NCBI GenBank assembly: GCA_947462335.1
Contig: OX381720.1
Span: forward strand, 44,437,152 to 44,501,151
Source of the DNA: Harmothoe impar
Lineage: Eukaryota > Annelida > Polychaeta > Phyllodocida > Polynoidae
Length of the DNA stretch: 64,000 nt
Reading direction: 5' to 3'
Part shown: in pieces, positions 1-12,744 of the stretch
Layout: each line of letters opens with the position of its first letter
Position numbering within the stretch: the first letter of the stretch is position 1
Made by a program: the position numbers and the translations under genes
The notes under the pieces: generated by a model
Databases searched by the model: none
What the model was told of the DNA's origin: nothing
What the model saw: only the letters and a program-made list of their open reading frames with translations

Positions 1-408
1 TGAAAAGGGAAATTCCAGGAATTCCTGGAATTCCAGGAAGACTTACATCTCTGAAGTCTAATTGTATATTTCACTTCACCCAATTAAAGCTCTCAGTACC
101 ATAAACAGCCACTCATGGCCTGTCTTGATTGGGTGTAGAAATCTACATGATTGGCTTGAATAAGAACAATCAATAGAAAACTGACCCTTCTAACCGTAAC
201 TCTCAGACAGCCTCCGCTTCATCTGAGAGTTACAGACATAACTATCTAAATCAGACTTCATCAGGTGGTGGTGTCTTATAATTCTGGGCATCATTTGTTA
301 CAGTCAAGCTTTGATATTCCTTCCCTTCATAGTCTGACATACTTGGGACCTGCCATGGAATACATAAGCATATAATATGTTTCAATAGTCAGCCGCACAT
401 ATAATTCT
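1..408. other. 3' flank of the RUSF1-like gene
   Basis: AT-rich sequence downstream of the minus-strand stop codon. It should contain the 3' UTR, but I see no clear AATAAA signal and no other gene. Confidence 0.4.
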
Positions 409-3400
409 TTACACTTTTTTGCGCTGCTCCCAATTAGCTCTCCACTCATCTGCATTAAAGAGTGTGTGTGTAGTGGCCCATCCAGCATTCTTTAAACTCA
501 AATGGAAGTGACGAAAGAAACTAACTGTCAACTTTCGAGAGTTTGTCAGTATGGCATGTTCATCACCTGAAGAACAACAGAAGGGAAGCATTAGTTCTCT
601 TTCCTTCTAGTGCACCTCATGTACACCACATCCAATGATTGTCTGCATGTATTTGTACAACAATAATCATAGTATTCCTTGGTAGATATATTGTTGGTAT
701 TAATTTCAAACTAATAGTCTTCAGGTCTACTTATCTGTGAGTTAGAATAGTATGTGTGAATTGATTCTGAAACCTACCTCCAGACACTGTTTGTCTCAGT
801 GCATTCAGTTCCTGTGAATATTCTTTAGGATAACAGTAAATGGGTGTGTAGCAGTGGTCGAGTAGCTCTGCTTGCAACATGGCCTCTAGCTCATCATTCA
901 CAGTGGCTTGTTCATGCAACACAATGGAGACTTCACCTGGAGTGATTGATATCGAACAATTCAACAGTCATCATTCCTAACTCAAACAGAAGTATTTAAA
1001 ACATAAAAGGATAACCACTTTCTAATAAAATAATGACAGTCAAAAGAAATCCTGCAAACAATTTCCTTACGTGTTTTTGGGCAGACAGTAAGTAGATAAT
1101 TAGCGTCTCCATATATGGAAGTCAAATGCTTCAATTCTGGATAACTGTTACAACAAAACAAAAAAAGTAATCAAAAATATGTTTTTTAAACATGCTTATT
1201 GAGAAAGCTTTTATAATTACATGTTATCAATGGAAAGTAGCTTCATGAGTACTTTGCTTGTACATGTATAAATACAACAGCACGGAATAAACAAATCTAG
1301 TGGTAGATGTATTTTCCTGAAACATATGCCAGGTGTATTTTCCTTAAATAAATGCCAGGTACGAAAGTGAATACTTTCTTAAATATCTTACCTTTTCACC
1401 AGTTTACCCAGGGAATATCCAAAGTTCACATGAAGATTTCTCTTAAGTTCTAAAAGTAAACAAAGTTGAAAGTACTGATGCTGGTGAGAGCATACCGTAT
1501 TTCCCAGTGTATAAGCCCGGGCTTATACAAGCACTGAGTAGAAAACTGACCAGGCTTATACACGGGGCAGGCATATATTGCTTTACCTGACGAAACACTC
1601 TGGTAACTTCTCATATTTTCTAGAATCATCTACTATTCCAACACACTTATATCTATATTTCCAATAATTTGCCTCCCAAATTAACCTACTTCTATTTAAA
1701 GGGGTTATAGACATAGCTTAGGTAAATAGGTTCACGAAGCTGAATAAATTATGTGAATACTCCAGGTAGAAGTCGAATTATGGCCTGAAATGTAATTTTT
1801 ATCATATACAACAGTAAGTCACCTTTCCCCCAGGCTTATACACAGGGCAGGCTTATACTCGGGCCCCGGCTTATACAAGGGGAAATACAGTATATATGTC
1901 ATATCACTTCTGAGTAGCTTCGTATGCTATAACTAAACAATATGATACAACAAACTAACCTCATTCTTTTGGAAATGGAAAAATTAATCACTTATATTTT
2001 AAGCACTTACTTCCAAAGACAGGTTCTCTTAAATTTGCTTCCCGCACTGACAGAGGAGTACCATGAGGTGACAACAAGAATGACTGCACAACAAAGTGAA
2101 ATCTTGCTTGGTTCAGAGTCTCCATGGTCACCGCTTTCATTGAACACCAATTAGCATATATGTGAAGTGTCGTCAACACAACAAATATCATCCATGTAAG
2201 ACTGTAAAACAGAGGGTTGGGAGAATTTTATTTGTTGGCCTCTTTTTAGACATTTCTTAGCCTCGAGGGTAGACCTGTAGCGATAATGGGACTTTTTTTA
2301 AAACTCAATATATTTGTATAAAGTAGATACATGATAAATTTGAGCCATAAACATACTATCCAATATCAAATGTCACTGCTTTTTTTAACAGTATCCACCA
2401 TGGACCATGGCAACAACAAAGGAATGTGATTGCTTTAAATAAGATGTGTCAATAAAACATGTTTCTTTTAATACACTCACGTTGGATTTTGCGAGACAAG
2501 AGGAGCTAAGAAAATGCTTACAAGGAGTCCTGCCATGTTGACCATAGTTTCCTATTAATAAATAAATCAATCATGATCAATTGTAATTTAAAGGTGAAAG
2601 AGCTTTAATTTTTCCCTTTTGTATTTATGCTCCCAGTTATTTTTGTTCAACAGCAATATGCATTTGGAGCAGGAGGTTTATCCAAACTTTTGTACTTTGT
2701 TATGAATTCAGTGTCTTTATAATGGTGTTCAAGTTTTGCTAAACTTGGATGAAAACATTTAAAACATGTATTGGCACCACACTCGGAAATGTTCATTAGA
2801 CATCACAATTGACTCAGGGTCAGGGTGATTAAGTGATTGAATTGATTGATTGAAGTTGCAAATCATTTCAGGGACAATGAATTATTTGTCAATTGTGAGA
2901 GCAGAAACTTATTCCTGGCTCAAAACTACCCTCAAATCATTTGTCACACTTGTATGTTTTTCCATTTCAGCTGAGCAGGTGGGTGTGGACAAGCAGGTGG
3001 GTGTGACTAAACTTGTGGGGCTGCTGGGAGTGTAACCAGCGACACTATTTGGATTTCAGCTAGGACCCCTTAGCCAATTAGCCGATGATGACAAACATAT
3101 GAATGTAATCATTAATTCTTACTTGACTACCATCTTTAGCGGAAACATCAGCTAGGTTGTTCCGTCTAGCTTGGTGCTGTTTGAGAGCTGACCTTGTAGC
3201 TTCTCCAGCTACTGACACAATAGCCTAACAGAAATGATATAATTGCAAATGTGGTATCTTAGGTATGTGCATGTAATGAAGGAAGAATATCTGTATAAGA
3301 TACAGGAGTAGTTGAACATTCATTGCTATTTTTTTTGATAGTTAATCATAATTCTTAATATGAAAGTAAGCAATGATCTAATATTCTTGATTAATACCAT

Positions 3401-5371
3401 AGCTAAGAAAAGATGTAAATCACAATGGTGCAATCTCAGTTAAAGATCAATAAAATGTTATGGAAGAAATGTCTGCTTGAAGGTGATGCAATATTTTTCT
3501 AAAGTTTTGTTGGACCACATCATTAGTATGACTTTGTTGTTAACATTAAAAAACTGAACTTACAATACAAACACCAGCCATGCAGAGGAGTACAAAGAAG
3601 GCAGGTTTGTACATAGCTGCCATGATTTCCAGGAAAATGGAAAAATCATACAGTACATCTGCAAAAAATCTGAAATATGGAATGGTAGTATATGTTATTG
3701 TATATATGCTTCACATGATATAGTTGATGTTTTGTATACTAAATTTATCTTAAATGAAATTCATAATACAAAGCAGTAGTGGACGTAATACATGTATTAC
3801 ACTATAGTCTGCTCAGAATAACCAAAAGGGGATATTTATTCTCATAATGGAAACTTTTGTAGGTATCTCATCTTTTGAAATCCAAGAAAGATTCCCACCT
3901 CCATTTCTTGCAATCACAGTCAAGGTATGTTCTGAAATGAAATATTTGATACATTAGTACAGACTCAGCCCATATACATGCAAGAACATTTTCTTGGTGA
4001 AAATTGGATTCAATACCTTTCTTCAATTTAATTATAACTCAAGGAATCACAACAAATAACATTAATTACCCTTGATACCAAGCAAACAATATCCGAGCGA
4101 GTTTACCGAGTCCATCTGTTGAAAACAAAACATTATCATGACTCCTTCCAAAGACTTTTTGTGTGATTACCATCACAAATGACCCAGGGCACTTAGCGAA
4201 ACAGTGATCTATTTAGACAAAATTATGGTCAAAACATGTCTCTGTGAGTCTGAGGCGAAAAATAAGTTTTAGACAAATGGACAACCAGTTGTACAAAAAG
4301 TCTTCCACACCCCAAATGAAAAAAGAAACTGTAGGAAAAGTGGTTGATGAAGTTGGATAAATGAGATAATGATTGGCCAACATGCAGTATGGAATAAAAG
4401 GAGACAGGGACAGGAAGGTGTTGACAAAGGAGGGAGGAGAATTGGACTGATGAGGGAAAACAGGACACAGAGGAGAAGGGGGCAGGGAAGAGGAGTGCAG
4501 TTCAATAGTGCATAGCTGCACTACAGACTGGACAAAGTTAACTTGAAACCTTTACAGTTACAACTTATTCTCTCCACACCCACAGGCCCCAGGTGCCCTG
4601 GGTCAAAAATATAATGATGCATTACTCAGGATTCTCATTGTGTATAACATTTTGAATATGTGTTAGACTTACATAATAAACAATTAGCAAATATTTGCAA
4701 TAACAACGATTACGTGTAATATCAGCACTACACAGGCCTAGCGGCTTATTGCAGCTATAAAATATCACTTTCCGTTATGAATTTAACTTGGAAATATTAG
4801 TACAGTAAAATTTCAAGAGAATAAAACTAGAGTGAAAGTTATGAATCTAAATAATGCTATCTATGGATCAGACAGCTCTTCATACCTTTCATCAACCAAG
4901 TCACTGTTGCTGCTAATAGACTTGCTTGGACATCACCAACACCATATCCTTTCAATACTGATTGTGTTGCAAACGATGCAGTGATGGAACTTGCAAATGC
5001 CTTTAAATACATGTTCAAATGATGTTGAGATTATTGAAATTACAAAAACCTGCCTGAGCCTGTAAACTATTATTTGACAATGCCGGGTCTTATTTTCATC
5101 TGTTATAATTATGAATTAAACATTCTCTAACAGAGTGTCTTGTGTGATACAAGAACGTACAGATATAATTTTCATTGTTCAAGGAGATTTGTTTTTTAAT
5201 CCCCAAATAAATCCCCTTATACCACAGATACTAAGAGGTGTTAATATCATTTTAACAAACAATGTATTATATTTATTTTGTTGTAGAACACACCTGTATT
5301 GTGTCCCATATTTGATATTCCATGTAATCTTGACTAACACTTTCTGGGTATCCAACTGGAAGAAAGACTGC
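409..5371 (-). CDS. RUSF1: RUSF1-like protein (RUS/DUF647 family), 12 exons, N-terminus missing
   Basis: Twelve exons, all with AG acceptors and GT donors in matching phase, join on the minus strand into 396 residues. Exons in transcript order: 5371-5294, 5000-4886, 4115-4070, 3931-3899, 3669-3564, 3224-3123, 2551-2481, 2201-2011, 1449-1392, 1144-1071, 936-778, 566-409 (TAA). The protein follows the animal RUSF1 (C16orf58) order: FLPVGYPESVSQDY near the start, LDCDCKKWR, FADVLYDFSIFLEIMA, the family signature QARRNNLADVSAKDGSQ, then TMVNMAGLLVS, LTTLHIYANW, METLNQAR, and a C-terminal NADEWRANWEQ tail. RUS proteins carry hydrophobic helices; plant members act in UV-B and auxin responses, and the animal function is poorly known. 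Human RUSF1 is about 468 aa, so roughly 60-70 N-terminal residues and the start codon lie upstream in an unassigned exon. Confidence 0.93.
1493..1892. mobile_element. TIR MITE, TACCGTATTT/TATAAGCC family, in RUSF1 intron
   Basis: The left end reads TACCGTATTTCCCAGTGTAT and the right end is its approximate reverse complement (ggggaaatacagta), with TATAAGCC-like subterminal motifs at both ends and TA at each edge. This suits a pogo/Tc1-type non-autonomous element with TA target duplication. Superfamily assignment is inference. Confidence 0.65.
2811..3035 (+). repeat. Dispersed repeat, copy 1
   Basis: The segment starting TGACTCAGGGTCAGGGTGA recurs in direct orientation at 7546-7670 and in reverse at 48640-48840. 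Shared blocks include gggacaatgaattat, aaaactaccctcaaatca and GCTGAGCAGGTGGGTGTG. It lies in a RUSF1 intron. Confidence 0.6.
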
Positions 5372-7077
5372 CTGCAAAAATGAACAGATACTATAATAGT
5401 AAGTGAGAAGGCTCATGATCACTTTCATTCAGCCATCATAATGAATAGAATAAGAAAGGGAAAAACGTCTCAATGGATCTCTGAGGCTCCTCTTTTCGTA
5501 AGTGGCTCTCAATATCTCAGTATTCAAATTCAACAGAATTAGGATGCAGCTAATATCCCATTCTTTTTCTTTTCCTTGTGGGAACGTCTGCATGTCAACA
5601 AATTGTTATTTTGTATGGCCAATCTTCTTATATTGGTAACAATTTGTAAGATGTATATATGTACCATAGTGTCAGGCTTGTATAAGTGCAGGGGTAAGAA
5701 AGGTCTTAACATAGTTCTTAATTACTAAAAGAGATTCTTTAACAAGCAGCTGTCTCGTATAATTTCTAGGGGTAAAGGCCCTGCCAAATTGAAGAACGGC
5801 CTGGCACTAGTTTGAAATGACCACAAAAAAACAAAAAAGCTGTGCACAGTTGGGTTGATAACATTTATTGTCAGGACATTTTACATTGAAGTGGTGGAGA
5901 CAGTCATGGTGTTGCAACTTTTCTGTCAAGTTGATAAACCTTCAGGGTGGCTTTTTGTGAAAAGCTTCAATTATATGGAAAAGTATCCGTACCAATAACC
6001 ATAAACATTTGAATAATACATCAGCTGAATACCAGTTGGAAAATACCTGCAAAAATAACAACATTGCAAAAATAATAGCAGATGTCAGAACCACATAACA
6101 AAAAAAGATATACATGTTTGCAATAGCAGCATGCCTATATATTTTCTGCCCAATAAAAGCTTTACCATCAACATCATAGTAAAATATGAACCAAATAGTA
6201 ATGAGCATTCATGTTTTCCACTGCTTTCAAAGAGTTTCAATAAATTTTGTAAGCTTATGCCAGAGGCTACATTATTCAATAGAATTATGACACTATAAAA
6301 CATGTAGAAGACTCTGAAGATTAAGACATTGTCATGTAGCACCATTGATTGTATTTCATTATTTAGTTCTTTGGTTTCAATAACAAAAGAAGAATTTAAT
6401 GACTTTTTCACATATTCATTCAAATGAACACTTCACATAGTATGAACCTTTCTTTGTTCTTGTCAGGCAAGAAAAGCTTTGCCTTACATTGCTTCATTTA
6501 GTATTTCACATAATTAGTTAAATATCAAAGGTACAGAGAATTGATTGGGAAGACACATTTTACCAAATGTACTTTAATAGAATCACTGTGTATGCCTTGA
6601 ATACTTGCAGTGGTAATCGATTAGTCTTTGAAAGTCAGTTATGAAATAACAAATGCTCAAAGGTAGACTGAGAACCTAGCTCTATTCTAAGCAACTTAAG
6701 ACTACATGAATGAGTATTATCATTGAACATATATGATATAAATATTGAGCACTATACCATAAACCCTTTGCACCAATACCATGAGATTGCATGAGAATCC
6801 AGTTTAAAAAGGCATAAACCCTTAGCTTTCAAAATTGCAGTATCAAAAGAATCAAGCTTGAAACAATATGTAAGTAAATCTCTTATTGTTCTCCTTGTAT
6901 TCACTCCTTACAAAAATGTATGGAGGAAAACATTGAGTTTTCATCTCCTTCCCACACGTCAAAATACACCAGTAATTATATATAGCGCAAATCATATAGA
7001 AATATGAAAAAAAAATAGCAATAAGGAGAATATGGCAGTTATTTTGAAAGGGAAAACTCCACCCAAAATTCTTTTAC
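5372..7077. other. Region upstream of the first confirmed RUSF1 exon
   Basis: AT-rich, with short chance ORFs only. A RUSF1 5' exon or intron should lie here or further upstream, but I could not identify one. Confidence 0.35.
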
Positions 7078-7302
7078 TACCGTAAAACCTCGCGTATAAG
7101 CCGCAGCTAGTACGCGAGTCAGACTCAGCTTTCTTTTGATACCAAACATGCCTATATAGGGTGCGGCTTATACGAGAGTTTTTATAAGTATACTAAAGTA
7201 CCAAATTAACAATTTTCAGACCCCCTCTGCGGCTTATATAATCTGTTGAAGTTAGGGGTGCTGCTTATACGCGAGTTAGGCATATACGCGAGGTTTTACG
7301 GT
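7078..7302. mobile_element. TIR MITE, TACCGTAAAACCTCG family, copy A
   Basis: It opens with ACCGTAAAACCTCGCGTATA and closes with gcgaggttttacggt, its reverse complement. Several tataagccgc motifs lie inside. Its sister copy is at 8841-9066. Confidence 0.75.
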
Positions 7303-7545
7303 GTAATATTTTTAAAAAAACCATCAAAATAAGAAATTTCTCAAGTGCAAACACATATCAGACATGTATCATTTCAAGACTCAAGGGGATGTCATTGAGA
7401 ATCTTTTTTTCTGATTCTGATCCTTGTGTAGAATTGTGCTAATATGAGAAAATTGAATGATTGTATGATTAATATCACAGGTGACCCTGGCCATGAGTAA
7501 TGGATACATTTTGAATATATATTAAGACAGGTCCAAAGATTGAAT

Positions 7546-7670
7546 GATTCAGGGTCAAATTGAATTGAAAGATTGAAGGTGTAAATCAGTTCAGGAACAA
7601 TGAGTTATATGTCAATTTTTGAGAGTAGACACAGATTCTTGGTTGAAAACTACCCTCAAATCATACAATG
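7546..7670 (+). repeat. Dispersed repeat, copy 2 (short)
   Basis: Shares gggtcaaattgaattg, ttcaggaacaatgag and gaaaactaccctcaaatca with the repeat at 2811-3035, but lacks that copy's downstream GTGGGTGTG part. Confidence 0.55.
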
Positions 7671-7707
7671 TTAAGTCCATCGCATGGATTTCTCAGGACA
7701 AACTTAC

Positions 7708-7770
7708 TTGGGCCGAGTGAACCTCGAGAATCTTTTGTAATGAGGTAATCTGGGATGCAAATGTGAAAGG
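7708..7770 (-). CDS. Candidate 5' coding exon of RUSF1 (unproven)
   Basis: On the minus strand a 63-base open block lies between a gctaacag acceptor and a strong CAA|gtaagt donor. It reads as 21 residues, PFTFASQITSLQKILEVHSAQ in short form PFTF...EVHSAQ, in phase 0-0. That is the phase needed to join the first confirmed RUSF1 exon at 5371. No family similarity can be claimed for these residues, since RUSF1 N-termini diverge. It could be a chance ORF or part of another transcript. Confidence 0.3.
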
Positions 7771-7825
7771 CTGTTAGCAGCTCCTTTATGGCACCTTTCC
7801 CAGAGTCACAAGAGCTTGAACCATT

Positions 7826-8399
7826 AAGGTGGCCGACGGGTATAGGCTAAGAGTAACTACGATTTTACCATACTTATAGCAGATGTTCCAAAGGGTATGT
7901 ACTCTCAGAAAATAAGAAAAAAATATGAGGGTCCCGAGCTTGTTTCTGAGATATTCAACAACAAAGTTTGAGAGACCTGTAATAGGATCATATAGTGCCC
8001 TGTTACATATCTGGATAAAATAACATTAAAAAGTAACTTCACATTCTTCAAACTTCAAAACAATATTATATAAAATGTTATCTGCCCAGAAGATGTCTTT
8101 TGAACATATATGGTCCCGGGCATATTTGTAGGGTTTTTTATGTTTGAAATAAAGAAGACAGTATTATGGTAAGAATATTGCCAGGCTGGATAATTATACC
8201 ATTCTACTTCTCCACCTACAACAGATTCCATAGCATGATGGTTATGGCATTTGACTTCTGATCCAAGAGCCCGGGGTTCTAGTCTCAGCCATGCCAAATC
8301 TGCTTAGGTTTTATTAACTCTGTCACAGCATATGCTAGCATGACGAAATTGCCCCCTGGTGTCCTGTTCCAGAGCTACAATCCCCGCCGGCCACCTTAA
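7826..8399. mobile_element. TIR element of about 575 bp between RUSF1 and Lifeguard
   Basis: The left end TTAAGGTGGCCGACGGG is matched by ccccgccggccaccttaag at the right end. Both flanks are AT-rich. A tRNA-like block lies inside near the right end. An AATAAA on the minus strand near 8311 could serve as a downstream signal for the Lifeguard gene. Confidence 0.6.
8224..8302 (+). repeat. tRNA-derived SINE-like block
   Basis: tagcatgatggttatgg resembles a pol III A box and cccggggttctagtctc, about 35 bases on, resembles a B box (GGTTCGANTCC with mismatches). No complete cloverleaf is evident, so this is a tRNA-like fragment or SINE head rather than a tRNA gene. Confidence 0.35.
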
Positions 8400-8500
8400 G
8401 AAAACTAATTTGGGCTATGTTACGATTGAATCTTAACCATGTGAGTTCACTACATCTATAGAGAGAAGATGTTTTCTTCATCTGCACACATAATCTGCAT

Positions 8501-10072
8501 TTAGCAGCATGAGCACAGTTGCAAACAGCAGAGTGCTGATTGGAAGATATCAGTGATGTTCATATAAATCTGCAGTGCTCCATAGATGTACTCTTCCTCT
8601 GAGAGTTTGTTTTTCTTGTTCCCGATAAGAAGCTGGGTGGTGATAGCCAGTGCCTGTAAGAAGATTAAGGAGACTTTTAGTTTTTTTTCCCACAATTGTT
8701 TAATTTTAGCCTATCTCATTTAATTAACAACCTATCTTTGACAGTACTTCTATGCAAGTAGGGAATTTACTAGTGTAGACCATGTGAGCTTTTGTGTTTA
8801 TACTACATTGAGTAAATATATTATAATGTACATAAATGATTACCGTAAAACCTCGCATATAAGCCTAACTTGCGTATAAGCCGCACCCCGACTTAAGGGC
8901 GATCCTATAAGCCTCGCCAGGGGTCTGATAATGGTGGCTTTTGTACTGTATTATAATAGCATACACTTGCATATAAGCCACACCTTGACCCTGTGCCGAT
9001 CCTATAAGATACACTGACGATCTGATTCGCGTACTAGCCACAGCTTATATGCGAGGTTTTACGGTAGATATAAAACTTACCACTGATGCCAATAAGCCTG
9101 CAATACATCCCAGCACACCATGAAGGATCTGTGGAATTAGACAAGGGCTTATAATAGAATAGAACATAGTGCCTCATCTCATTAGTGCAGAGTTGATATA
9201 TAAAATGTTGATTATGTATATTTTAGCCGTTTACAGTCAAAAGCCACTTGGAATAGATCATGACACAAGAGATAAAAACCATGAATAAACATGGTTAAAT
9301 TACAGTGAGGATGTTATGCACTTACTCTTCTGTCTTCATGGTTACGGGATACGAAATACCACACCCCAAGAATGATGCCAGACATAACTAAAGCAACAAT
9401 TATTGCCAACAAGATCCCAGAACACCGAGTGAAGTCGAACTAAATTTTAAAAAGAGAAAGAATTTACATTAAACATAGTCACAAATTAGTTATGAATATG
9501 TACCGGTATGTCATGACAACAATAATCTTAAGTAATTAATACAGTTACGTAATAATTATGGGTATAAAAGGATTATAACATCATAATCAATGTGTAAACA
9601 ATTTATTGTACAAAATAGTTATTTTAGTGAAAATATTCTATATGAATATAATGGTTACACTTAATGTGTTATCGAATTCTAACAACCCATAATGTTGTGT
9701 TCTAAAGCACATTTATCAGATATGAACATGGAATAGAAGTATACAGATTTGTACATGGAATAAAAGTTACTAAGATAAATGACGAATGTGGATGAATCAC
9801 CAAAATATGATTAGGATAGACTGCATTACCTTTGTCTGACAGGAGAAGAGCATTATTGCTACACTAACTGCTACAGTGATCCCTAATGCCACTAGAACAG
9901 AATTGGTGTCATGTGTGCTGAAAAGAGAAGAATATTTCAATATTATTGAAACACAATGCATTTACATAATACTGATATAACAGTGTTTTTTATCCACAAT
10001 AATTGCTCAATAATACTGATGATGCGTGAACTTTTGCAGATATGCTTATTAGTCTGTAAAATAATTTATGGT

Positions 10073-10147
<75 letters not shown>

Positions 10148-12577
10148 TAATCAATACTAGTACAAACTAGTTAGTCCACATCACACACGGACAAAGGATA
10201 CAGCGGCTAGGAATACAATGGTTTAATTGGCAGAGTATAGAACAATAGCCCATAGTTGTTCACATAAGCGCATAGTGCGCTTAAATAAATAGTGTCAATC
10301 CTTTAACTCTGGTAACTGGTAATCTAAAAAGAGATGAGTTAGAGCCTTTCAGAGTATAAGTGTGTGTTTATCATGCTGAGCATAATAATGACGTTGCCAT
10401 TTGTCAATTTATTTAAAACTGATGTATACCTCAAATGGGCTTACCTGCTGATCATTGCTGTCATGTATGTTAAAGTTAGTGTCTGAAAGTAAATAGTACT
10501 TTGAAATGTAATCAATATAAAGTTGGAGGCATTATTTGTGGTATGATTTAATAGAGATACATAAATTATATCTGTTTGTTAAACTAAATGTATTTGAAAA
10601 AGTTCCATTTAACCGTAGAGTTATGAAAGAGTTATGATGGTATGTTTAAAATAACTGTGGAGTTATATTAAGCAGTATTTATGATAGTAATAGCATTTGC
10701 AATAGCTCTGATTAAAGATTACAAAATGGATGCTATCACTTGATACTAAACGTTTTGCAATGCAGACCATAGTGTTATCAAATATTTACAGTACAGTATG
10801 AAAGCCACACCCCTATTTTTATCCAATCTTACAAGCTGCACAGTGGGTCTCGTAAATACCCTTACATAAGCTCCATCCATATACTAAATTTAGGGTAGTT
10901 ATTTTTTATGATTAGAATGGCAAAACAGTTTGTGGAAAGAAAATACCCTTTCGTAATCAACTCACAAAAATGATGAGGCAAATGAGGTTGATTGGCCATT
11001 TGCGGCGAATTGTCTTGCAGCAGATTAAGGCGATGTATACTACCAGAAATAGAGCACTATAAATACACAGGATGAAAACATAGTAAGACACACTACAATC
11101 AGAAAATGCAAGAATACGATGGGACAATCTATAAACAAATATTGTAAACATCCCCAGCTGGGGAAACTGTCACAAAATACTTACATATCAAAGCTTCGGA
11201 GGAATGAAGTTACATTGTATATCTTAATATAAAAAGCAATTAGATCTATATTGAGAGAGAAATGAAGGTTACTAGTCTAGTAGTGTAAGGCATTATATAT
11301 ATAGATACTTCTTAACTAACTAGTTTAAGAAAAAAAAATCAAAATGAATGCTGTTGTAGAATCATGTGTTACGTTTAGGTACTTACTAGGATGGGTAGTA
11401 GATCCAACTGTGCGCTTGAACCCATCGCTTCGTAGGTCCACTAGAGAGAACACATATTAAATAAATTGTACACCTGTATCATCTTTGACATCTGGGTAAC
11501 GATATTAATAGCATTAATATACTAACACATACATTTGTACAAAATAATCCTTAAGATGATTATATATCAGTCTGTTTATCAATGCCCTAATGGGCTGTTT
11601 ATCCACTCGATCAATATTTACATCCTAACTTGATCACCAAAACAAATGTTCAGCAAAAGCATTATACTTACTGGAAACAAAAGAAGAGGGTCACTGCTGT
11701 TGTAAAGGTCAGCTGTATCATAACAATACTGAACACCTGTAGGAATAAGAATATTTAAAAGTTGATTTTTTTTTTAAATAAAGAAATTTGTTCATCTGTG
11801 GGAATCAAAAGAATGCAGTAGTAAAAGTGAGGAGAGCGAAATTCATTCACAATTTTTTTTCCATTTCCTTTTCCGAAAGCCCAAACTATTTTATAGTTCA
11901 AACTATTTTATAGTTCAAGATCATGATGTGAATACAGATTGTTGGTGTCAAGTTCATCACACAGTCTGGAATGCAAAATGCAACTTGCCCTCCGGACGTT
12001 AAACTACCCAACAATCAATCAATCATCACTTCACTGAACATTTCTTTTCTTTTTCATTTAGTCAGTCACTACTTTAGAGTGATATACTCGACCAATTTTC
12101 TATCTTTCCTGCATATGTTGTCATATAAGAATTTGTAGCACACAAATTATTGACAACTCTTTTAAAGAAACCTACTTACTTTTCTAATGAAGCCCATGCG
12201 AATGGCTTTATCTGAAAAGGAACTCCCAGCCCAATCGTCATTGCCTTGTCCTGCCTGGTCTCTAGGGATCATTCCCCTTCTTGATTCCACATCTGCTGGT
12301 GCTGTGTACCCTGGTTGTGCGGGATAACCATGTGGTGGATGACCTGGTTGGAGATGTCCTTGTTGGGGAGGATATCCTTGTGGAGGATATCCTCCCTGTG
12401 GGGGATATCCCTGCTGGGGCTGCCCCTGTGGGGGGTACCCCTGCTGAGGCGGATAGCCCTGTGGAGGTGGATACCCCTGTGGAGGAGGTCCTGTAGTTGT
12501 GCCGGTTTGGGGAGCACTTGGGTTAAGTGGAGGGTATATTCCTTGCTGACCACTCATGTTGGTTTTGATTACAGGAC
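8501..12577 (-). CDS. Lifeguard/TMBIM (BAX-inhibitor motif) membrane protein, complete, 9 coding exons
   Basis: Exons in transcript order: 12577-12180 (ATG at 12557), 11736-11672, 11440-11387, 11092-10966, 10482-10445, 9917-9830, 9439-9326, 9128-9081, 8653-8501 (TAA). All splice in phase, giving 354 aa, normal for Lifeguards (roughly 310-370). Residues 1-95 are a Pro/Gln/Gly/Tyr-rich cytosolic tail with repeated YPPQG. Next come DDWAGSSFSDKAIRMGFIRKV, the family entry motif, and about seven hydrophobic segments, including HSWIYYPSYVSYYVF, LTLTYMTAMISSTHDT, LVALGITVAVSV and EEYIYGALQIYM. Lifeguards (GRINA, FAIM2, TMBIM1) sit in ER, Golgi or lysosomal membranes and modulate calcium release and apoptosis. 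Oddly, the conserved Asp of AFDTQ is Thr309 and the Asp of the NLYxDI motif is Asn336, so both residues of the calcium/pH-sensing Asp pair appear replaced. The exact paralogue (GRINA, FAIM2 or TMBIM1) cannot be set. Confidence 0.94.
8841..9066. mobile_element. TIR MITE, TACCGTAAAACCTCG family, copy B
   Basis: Begins TACCGTAAAACCTCGCATAT and ends gcgaggttttacggta, with TA at both edges. Same family as 7078-7302. It sits in the last Lifeguard intron, 15 bases from the 9081 splice donor. Confidence 0.78.
10077..10140. repeat. (TA)n microsatellite in a Lifeguard intron
   Basis: About 32 uninterrupted TA dinucleotides, followed by cacaca. Any ORF here is a translation artefact. Confidence 0.95.
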
Positions 12578-12744
12578 CTAAAAAGTGAAGGAAAATTTCA
12601 CTGTAACAATGCGTAACCTGAACTACTGTAAAACCTGTGACATGAGTCAAATTACTTTGGAAATATTTTCCCCTATAAGTATATCGTTTCCCCCCGGAAG
12701 TAGATTGACTCCTCTCCATTATCTTTGAATATCTCTTGTATTTC

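Noticed and set aside
4213..4521. 102-residue minus ORF and overlapping frames inside RUSF1
   Set aside because: Lies in an intron between confirmed exons 5000-4886 and 4115-4070; pyrimidine-rich shadow of a purine tract.
10077..10150. ORF ending in a Tyr-Ile run near the (TA)n tract
   Set aside because: Microsatellite artefact.
12281..12581. Plus-strand ORFs opposite the Lifeguard first exon
   Set aside because: Antisense of the repetitive YPPQG-coding sequence.
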